Assembly (NCBI GenBank): GCA_016169945.1
Contig: JADLSH010000218.1
Span: forward strand, 744,001 to 808,000
Source: Trachythela sp. YZ-2020
Lineage: Eukaryota > Cnidaria > Anthozoa > Malacalcyonacea > Clavulariidae
Direction of reading: 5' to 3'
Length of the DNA stretch: 64,000 nucleotides
Part shown: positions 57,361 to 64,000 of the stretch, piece by piece
Numbering within the stretch: the stretch's first letter is position 1
Layout of the letters: each line of letters begins with the position of its first letter
Position numbers and translations under genes: made by a program
The notes under the pieces: generated by a model
Seen by the model: only the letters and a program-made list of their open reading frames with translations
Databases searched by the model: none
What the model was told of the DNA's origin: nothing

Positions 57361-58825
57361 TTACTGTTCATGTGTCTGTTCAACAATTAATGGAGGTAAG
57401 AATAACGTTAAATATGTGCAAATAGCCCAACTTTTATCAAGGTCTTTTGCAATTGTTATGGGAATAACTTGGTGTAAAATTCTATAGATTTATATTCTCG
57501 CAATAGCTCTCTCTACATGAACTCTTACGGAGGCAATTTTTCTTGTTTTCAGTTCCTCTTCCAGGGATAACTGATCTTTGCCATCCAAAAAAGGTGGGAT
57601 ATTTAATGTAACCCCATTAGGGAGATGACTCTCAATATCAAGGCCTCTATCTGCCATGATTTGATCATCATTTTCCAAGAGATCCAGGATTCCACAATCC
57701 TTTGTGATCTTTTTATCACTGGTTCGACCAGCATATAAGGATGCGACAAAACTGGGGTACCCACTTGGGGAAATGCCAATCAATGCTTTTGCAGTGTTGT
57801 GGTTTTTATATGAGGAAAATGTTGCTTACTGGCCTCTGCATGAAGAAGGCCTTTCAATAAATAGTTCCGTGCAGTCTAATATAACTCGGGTTTTGGGATA
57901 GCTTTGTTTAAAACAGGCGGGCATATTTTCATCAATACACTGCCTGTTTGGCCAAATTGGGAGGGCCCGTAATCTCTAATGTAAAAATGCAATCCAAGTT
58001 ATACAAATACGAGAGACATGTGATGTGGATAACCCAAATCTGTGAGCCACATCCTCTAACAACAACCCACATCGCATTCGGGTTAGCACCATAAACAATT
58101 CTTGCTCAGGGGATAGTGATCTAGGCTTGCCGCGCTTTATTAGAGCCATAGTATATAAAATTTTTACATGCTGGTGAAAGATAATCGAAGAAGGCACTAA
58201 AAGTCGTATAGTCAGGAAATCCAGTATAGAACTTGAAATCGTGGTCACTCCCAATAAACCTTTCGAGCCGAAATGAACATTTTTCTGCTGCGTCAATTCT
58301 TTTTTGAAGGTCATTACACTCTGATTTTAGATTGTCTAACTCCTTTTTCATTTCGGTTTCATTTGAACTGGGGGCACAAATTTCAGTCACGTCTACTTCT
58401 CTGCTGTTAGGTACATTTTCATCAACATTTATAGCGCATGCTTTATCTTCAAATGCACTTCTGGGTAAAATTTCTGGTCTAAAAAGTTGTCTTCGAGCCT
58501 TTATATTCTTATGCACTGCCAACTCTGTGGGTACATTATTCAAATATGTTTTTCTCCACCTGGAAAGTGACTTGAACAGACTCTTGAATTTGGACCAATG
58601 TTTTTCAGCCCTTTTTTTTGACAAGTTTAACCCATTTTTTTTGTAATGCCTCATCCTTTGGTATTTTGTGAAATGAAAGTCCTGGGTTTTCGTGTTGTTA
58701 TTTGTACAGTGTGGAACACAGCAGTTAATCCCTCCACGTTTGACTTTGTCTTTGCATGTACTTGATGTGCTCATGTTTTCTTCTATATTGTCTACATTCT
58801 TTGAGGTGCTAGGCTTATCTCCCAT
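57361..58825 (-). pseudogene. THAP domain plus DDE transposase (ISL2EU-type)
   Basis: Starts MGDKPSTSKNVDNI at 58825 in the right TIR. A THAP finger follows: NCCVPHCTNN in frame, the helix segment LSFHKIPKDEALQKKW in another frame, and the closing VCSSHFPGG in a third. A coiled-coil linker (KKELDNLKSECNDLQKRI) precedes a region FYTGFPDYTTF. After a shift near 58135 the HTH segment reads SLSPEQELFMVLTRMRCG and VAHRFGLSTSHVSRICITW. The catalytic core has D in ILDCTELFIE, D in IMADRGLDI and E in VHVERAIARI. In-frame stops interrupt it after FLH (about 57975), in RGQ*ATF (about 57818) and after ARI (about 57488). The enzyme would excise and insert the element; this copy cannot. Confidence 0.75.
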
Positions 58826-59772
58826 TTTGACAGATATATTTTAAATTAAACCTCAGTAACTAATATTTATGTATTAAAAGATATAATTTAACTGCTATTT
58901 ATTATTCCTTCAATTAATTTCTAATTAAATAAAGTAAAACGTTCTACCTAAAATGTAGCTAAATTTTTTATCTATAAATTATTGAATTTAACATATTCAG
59001 CTAAGCCTACAATTTAATACAAAACTTGTCCACAAAAACGGGTTTATACCTAAGGTTTGTGAGCAATAATAAATATATTTTAGAATTTTAGAATAAATTT
59101 AGGACCTACTTTTATGCTGGCAAATACGGGAAGATAAAAACCAAGACATCTACAAAGGTTTGCAGGACAAAAACAAGCAAAACTACCCAACAAGCGAAAA
59201 TACTATGAAAGCGTAGACTGAAACTGCAACATTGGCTGCAAATGTTTATATTTTTCGCGCCAAAACGGGCAAAGCCAAACAGCCTCAGGCAAGCCTAGAT
59301 ATGTATCGAATGATGGCCGAAAAGTTAAAAGCGCATGCCATGTCCAATGAACTTTAATGAACGAAGAAATGTGCAAACGAGTCTGAAATTGGTCATATTG
59401 AAAGACACAAAATAGGGGATTATCTACATATCAAAATAGACTTTTGATCGCTTCACAATAAAATAACTGACCGCTTGAAAGTACAAGGAGCCTAGATTCG
59501 AACGCCATTTTCGTCAAATAAACTGCTCGCTCCTTGCTTATTGAAAGGCCGTTTTTGTCGCTAAAATTATCCCTGATCTCTTTGTCATTCCGTCTATTTA
59601 TAGCTAGGAGTTGTATTTTTCCTATGACACTGTTAGTATCTCTTTAGTTAAGTAAAAAGGGCTAAAAATCGGCAAAATTTCCTTCAGAACAAAATCGCCC
59701 CTGAACATTTCGCCAAGACAACTAAAATTGATTTTGATAATCAACTACCGTCATGCATTGCGCGCGTGCAGT
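58790..59772. repeat. Right terminal inverted repeat of the ISL2EU-type element
   Basis: The inverse of 54586-55545. It carries the first codons of the transposase gene. The short ATG exon equivalent is present near 59507, but its donor reads GTCAGT rather than GTGAGT. Confidence 0.75.
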
Positions 59773-59784
59773 TAAAAGGGGAAA

Positions 59785-62700
59785 AGTCTATTGAAGCTGG
59801 TTTTCAATGGGCCGTGCTTTTACAATAAAAATATAAAAATTACAAAGAATGTGAAGCCTACCTACTTATCAGCTTCACTCTATATTCGTTACTTATTACA
59901 ATTATTACAACTATTGAAATATCCATGCAGAAGCTCCCCGATAGGAAAAAGATTTCTTCATAAAGTCAGTATTTGGTTTTCCTAAGGAGAGTTTACAGTC
60001 ATTGCTCCTTAACTGATACATATCATTATAGTTAAACTTAAACAATTCTGTCATGTATTTTGGTAGCTCATCTTGAATGGCCTTAAATGTCATAGTAATT
60101 TCACCTTTCTTAAATATGTTTGCAATTGATTCCCAGCCTACGCGTTCAAAGATTTCCTTAGATCTTATCTCATAGCTTGATCCTGTAATTGCTCAAGCAG
60201 CCCTTTTTTGCATTTTGTAAAGTAAGTAGTATGTGTACAACTACCGTCACTCCACACGGTCGAGCAGTGTGTGAAGTGAGGTAAGACTAGTGAGTTAAAC
60301 ATAACAATTAGCGACTCTAAGGTTACAAAGCTTTTCGCTCGTTTTAATAATGCAATAGATTTAGAGGTCTTTTTACATTGGGCATCAATATGCTCTTTCC
60401 ATTTTAATTCTTCATCCAAGATAATCCCTAGTACCTTCTTATTTTTTACCTGTTTAATGTTATGGCTACCAATAGTTATGTTAGGGTTTCCTGAAAATTG
60501 TTTCAATTTTCTTTTTGACGCTATTAACATAAATTCTGTTTTTTCTGTATTAAGGGTTAGCTTGTTTGTCTCTAGCCAGCTATATTAACATTATTCAAAT
60601 CATTGTTTATCTTATTTTTAATCTCTAAAAGCGAAGTATCAGAGCTTGATATATTAGTATCGTCTGCAAACATTGAGGCCTGGGTTTGTTGAAGGCAATT
60701 CGGAAGATAATTAATATAAACTGAAAATAACAGTGGACCTATGTTAGCTCCCTGCTGTACTCCGCATGTTATTATGTTCGCCTGTGAATGAATTCCTTTT
60801 ATAAAATAACTGAAGTAAATAGAGCGCGCTGATTGGTCAATACCCATGCAGGATGAGAGAATCATGCACGGGAAATTTTCCCGCGCCTGAAATTTTAAAA
60901 ATGTCGGGCGATAATAGTTCAACTTTTGACTTTGACAAAGAAAATAATGGCGAAAAAAGTATACAGAGGTTCGTCTTAAAGTCGGATAAACAAGTTGACG
61001 AGTTGGTGGATAGCGTACAAGCAGAAAGCACAAAGCATAAAACAGTATACGCTGTTGTTGACGTTTTTTGGGAGAATTGCAATGTACATCAAATATATTA
61101 ATAAACCTTTTTTTATATTTCTGTGTGGTTATTTTATAAAACAAATACCGCATTGATTTCCGTGCATGATTCTCTGTTTCTTACACTTGGGATGTTGCTC
61201 GACTTTCGTAAAGCTAAAAAAAACTCGCCTATCGGCTCGTTTTTTTTTACGCTTTTCGAAAGTCTCGCAACAACCCGCGTGTAAGAAACAGAGAATCATG
61301 CACGGAAATCAATACGGTATTCCTTTAGTATTGTGCACCGTTGCATTCTATTTTTTATATACGATTTAAATAGATTCAGAGCCACTTCAATTCCATATAT
61401 CTTTAATTTTGATATTAATATTTGGTGATCAACCGTATCGAATGCCTTCTTAAGATCAAGGAAAAAAACACCATTTAATATGCCTTTATCCATGTTCAAT
61501 AGATACTGATCTGTTATTTGCAAGAGAGCAGTTTCTGTAGAGTGGCATTTTCGAAAGCCAGATTGTTGTTTGACAATTATGTTGTTTTCGTTTAGATAAA
61601 GAGCTAATTGATCAGAGATGAGCATTTCTAGGACCTTTGCAATTGCCGATATTACGGAAATTGGTCTATAGTTTCCACAATCACTTTTATCTCCGGCCTT
61701 GACAATTGGAATTACTCCAGACTGTTTTAAGTCGTCTGGGAATATACCAGTGATATTGACCAAGTTGAATATATAGAGCAATGACTCATATATAGTGTAT
61801 CCTGCAGCCTTCAATTGTGATTTTATCAAGTCCTGCCGCTTTATTTATTTTCATCCTATTTAGAGCATTAGTTACATCCTCGACAGAGATTTGTTTAAAT
61901 TCAAATCGGCTATAGTACAAGGAGTAATGTATTGTAAGTGATCAACATTATTTGTTGGAATATTTTCAGCCAATTTAGGTCCTATATCACAGAAAAACTT
62001 ATTAAACTCTTTGGCAATGTTTTCATTACCAGTTACAGTTTTTCCATCGATTTTGAGTTGGTTTACAGCTGTTGTTTTAGGTTTTCTATTAAGTAATTAA
62101 TTTATATACTTCCAACTGTCTTTACTATTTTTGCTATTCTCGAGCTTTGTTTGATAATAATATATATGTTGTAGAATTCCTAATTAATTTGATAACTTGC
62201 TTTTTACATTTCCTATAAGCCTCGTGATATGTAGCAGAATTAATTTCACTGCTTGCTTCTTAAGGTAATCTCTATGATAACTTAGTTTTTTTATATCATG
62301 GTTAAGCCATGGGCAACTCTTATTTCTCACTTTCCTAGATCTACATGGCGCATGAATATCTGCAGTTTGATAAAATATTTCCTTCCACTCGTGCAATGCA
62401 GTATTCGGATCTGAATGAAACGTAAAGTGTCTAAACGCTTCTGATAAGTCTTGCTGAAACGCTCCTATATTAAAGTTTTTAATTGCCTTAATTCTATAAA
62501 CTTCGGTTCCTGTCCAGGAATTCCTATTTTCCTACAAATATAAGCCAAATTATGGTCACTAATACCTAACTCAATTACACCCGACTGAATAGTTTTGGTA
62601 TCGTCAATTTTCGTAATTATGATGTCTATCAATGTTTTTGCCTTGATAGTAGTCCTGGTTGGCATGTTGATACGTTGTTGTAATTGATAGATGTCTATTA

Positions 62701-62895
62701 GGTCCTGAAGTGTCCTAGTATTAGTATTATTATTACGTCATTATTTAACATATTGCAGTTGAAATCACCTGTTATGATTATCTCTTTATTTTCATTGTCG
62801 ATATTTTTAAAAAAAGTTTCGAATTCATTGAAAAATTGCGGTTTTGATCCTGGAGGGCGGTACCAAGTAGAAACTAATAATGGTTTACTAAATAT
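59785..62895 (-). mobile_element. 5'-truncated non-LTR retrotransposon (endonuclease plus RT), split by an insertion
   Basis: Minus-strand pieces in order are endonuclease (STWYRPPGS, IITGDFNCNML at about 62850-62760; then LIDIIITK and LGISDHNLAY at about 62600), the linker with APCRSRKVRNKSCPW (62330), and RT fingers and palm (SGVIPIVKAGDKSDCGNYRP; FRKCHSTETAL; motif A FFLDLKKAFDTVDHQ). The rest of the palm is TCGVQQGANIGPLL and motif C MFADDTNI, followed by the thumb (VLGIILDEELKWKEHID) and the C-terminal tail (FMKKSFSYRGASAW). Several frameshifts and stops are present. The RT is interrupted between FKSYIKNRMQRCTI and the next palm segment by 60798-61328. The family looks CR1/Rex/L2-like. 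The 5' end is lost at about 62895. Confidence 0.8.
60798..61328 (+). mobile_element. Non-autonomous Crypton-like derivative inserted in the LINE
   Basis: It shares both ends, the GC-rich leader, exon 1 and the terminal hairpin (61144-61321) with the 46.5-48.5 kb element, but most of the recombinase gene is deleted. The plus-strand frame from ATG 60901 reads MSGDNSSTFDFDKEN, then QVDELVDSVQAESTK and KTVYAVV, parallel to exon 1 of the autonomous copy, and stops at about 61099. LINE coding sequence resumes directly on both sides, which fixes the boundaries to within about ten bases. A short ATTCCTTT phrase is present at both junctions. Confidence 0.75.
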
Positions 62896-64000
62896 GCTAA
62901 TGATGATGTTCCGTCCCCATCGGCTAATGTGCTTGAATATTTAATGATGTGCACACCCATTGCTCCACCTCTCATATGCTAATGTTTATTTGCCCCCCAT
63001 ATGCTAATAATGTTTGAATATTTAATAATATTCCCGCCTCATCCCGCCTTATCCCGCCTCAAAAAAGGGGCTCGAAAACGACATAAATTATATTACTCCT
63101 CTTGTGTCATCATATATGGTGAAGAACTTCAGAATATTATTATTTAGTCTTTTTAAATGTTTAGACGCAACATACGTGTGACTTTACATGGGTGAATATA
63201 CACATGAATGAATATACACAATCTCGATACAATGAACGGTTCATTTTACGTTCAGTATCAGTTGGAAATAAAGTTATGATGTATCAATGCACTTCAATCA
63301 CAATGTTGACCTGAATAAGCAATTTTTTACTAGCAACGCCAACGGAAGCAGAAGAAAAGACGAAGATTAAGGCGAGGGTAAAACAAAGAAATGCAGTGAA
63401 GGATGTCGAAGCAATTTCCATATTAACAACCTCATAATAAGTACAATCCGAATGCCAATCCAGAGCCAATCCTAACGCTAGCCCTTACCGTACACCTAAT
63501 CCTGACGTTGCACTCGGTAGAAAGACTGATAGTTAGGCCTGTTTTAAAAGTCGTATCTTGCATATGTCGAATACAATTCGCATATTAAATTCGAGCGAAT
63601 CATCCGTTTCACGTCGAATTTTACATGTGTGTATAACATACCTAAAAAACAGAGTATTTGGCGCAATATGGCGCCAAATTCAAACAAGTCAATCAATTAT
63701 AAACAAATAAGCATTATACTAAATGGTATAATATCCCGAGCAAGGTAAAGGAGAAGACCGCTTGAACCAGCTGTACATATCACAGTTGAACCCCTATTAA
63801 CTAACGGAAACATCCCTTAAGGCCGAGACACACCGGACGCGATTCGACAACGCGGCGCGATTTTTCGATTTTCACTGACGGATAATTTTGATCCTGGTTT
63901 AAGTTTTGCAAATATTTAGAAGCGCTATAACATTTTGAATCATTTGGTCTACATATCTTTCAAAATTTCCTTTCATTGGCTGTTTTATTAACTTTCAAAA
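62896..64000. other. Mostly unassigned; repeated ATATGCTAAT motifs and a palindromic GGCGCC-type site
   Basis: TATGCTAAT or close variants occur four to five times at 62890-63010, followed by CATCCCGCCTTATCCCGCCT. Near 63657-63680 a near-palindrome ATTTGGCGCAATATGGCGCC resembles paired E2F-like sites. The last 170 bases start a sequence (GGCCGAGACACACCGGACGC) that looks like a repeat end running off the window. Confidence 0.35.
63311..63421 (-). CDS. Possible first exon encoding a signal peptide
   Basis: ATG at 63421 begins MEIASTSFTAFLCFTLALIF followed by VFSSASVGVASKK, which fits a signal peptide with an Ala/Ser-x-Ala cleavage region. A weak donor (CAG/GTCAAC) follows LLIQ at 63311. No partner exon is visible before the next element at 62.9 kb. 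A chance hydrophobic frame remains possible. Confidence 0.3.

Larger units (their letters stand above)
54586..59772. mobile_element. ISL2EU-type DNA transposon, 5.2 kb, with very long TIRs
   Basis: Inverted termini ACTGCACGCGCGCAATGCAT at 54586 and 59772 begin arms that match for about 950 bases (54586-55545 against 58790-59772) with sparse differences. Two genes converge from the arms: a SWIM/YqaJ exonuclease-like gene on plus and a THAP/DDE transposase-like gene on minus. This pairing is the hallmark of ISL2EU elements, related to PIF/Harbinger. Flanking bases (GTA left, TTA right) differ, so the target duplication is unclear. Both genes are broken, so this copy is not autonomous. Confidence 0.8.

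Overview
This is a metazoan, non-bacterial window: AT-rich, with spliced genes, tRNA-derived SINEs, non-LTR retrotransposons and many small fold-back elements. The mix (a divergent TRPA channel, an ISL2EU-type element, a KIAA1958-like Crypton, TTAGGG-type repeats) suggests an invertebrate, most likely a cnidarian. That placement is inference; no species marker is visible.

Layout. 1-4.8 kb: minus-strand LINE ORF1 with an SGNH esterase domain, then a 2.2-kb non-coding repeat bracketed by a second copy of the LINE 5' end. 5.5-11.8 kb: a plus-strand degenerate protein assembly reading tandem PHD fingers, DDE-like transposase, HMG box, USP-type deubiquitinase, Ulp1-type protease and Ig-like domain, all in one direction and broken by about seven frameshifts and one stop. 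14.7-19.5 kb: small plus-strand exons, many symmetric phase 1, encoding a Lys-rich peptide, an RS-like segment and a CCHC knuckle with RGG tail. 16.5-25.7 kb: MITEs and a second copy of the 2.2-kb repeat. 26.4-29.5 kb: a 218-bp satellite.

31.6-45.2 kb holds the best host gene: a TRPA-type ankyrin/TRP channel on the minus strand, 13 exons whose phases all agree, with the 5' end not found. 46.5-48.5 kb: an apparently intact two-exon Crypton-type tyrosine recombinase ending in a large hairpin. 49.2-50.4 kb: a fold-back with an array of a 13-bp palindromic unit at its centre. 52.4 kb: a tRNA-Tyr-like gene. 54.6-59.8 kb: a 5.2-kb ISL2EU-type transposon with roughly 0.95-kb terminal inverted repeats, a plus-strand SWIM/YqaJ gene and a minus-strand THAP/DDE gene, both broken. 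59.8-62.9 kb: a 5'-truncated LINE whose RT is split by a 0.5-kb non-autonomous relative of the Crypton element.

The strongest candidates for undescribed biology are the multi-domain 5.5-11.8 kb element, the Crypton-plus-hairpin family (one autonomous and one deleted copy), and the phase-1 cassette gene at 14.7-19.5 kb. All coordinates and splice sites were read by eye; homology calls rest on motif recognition and no database search was run.
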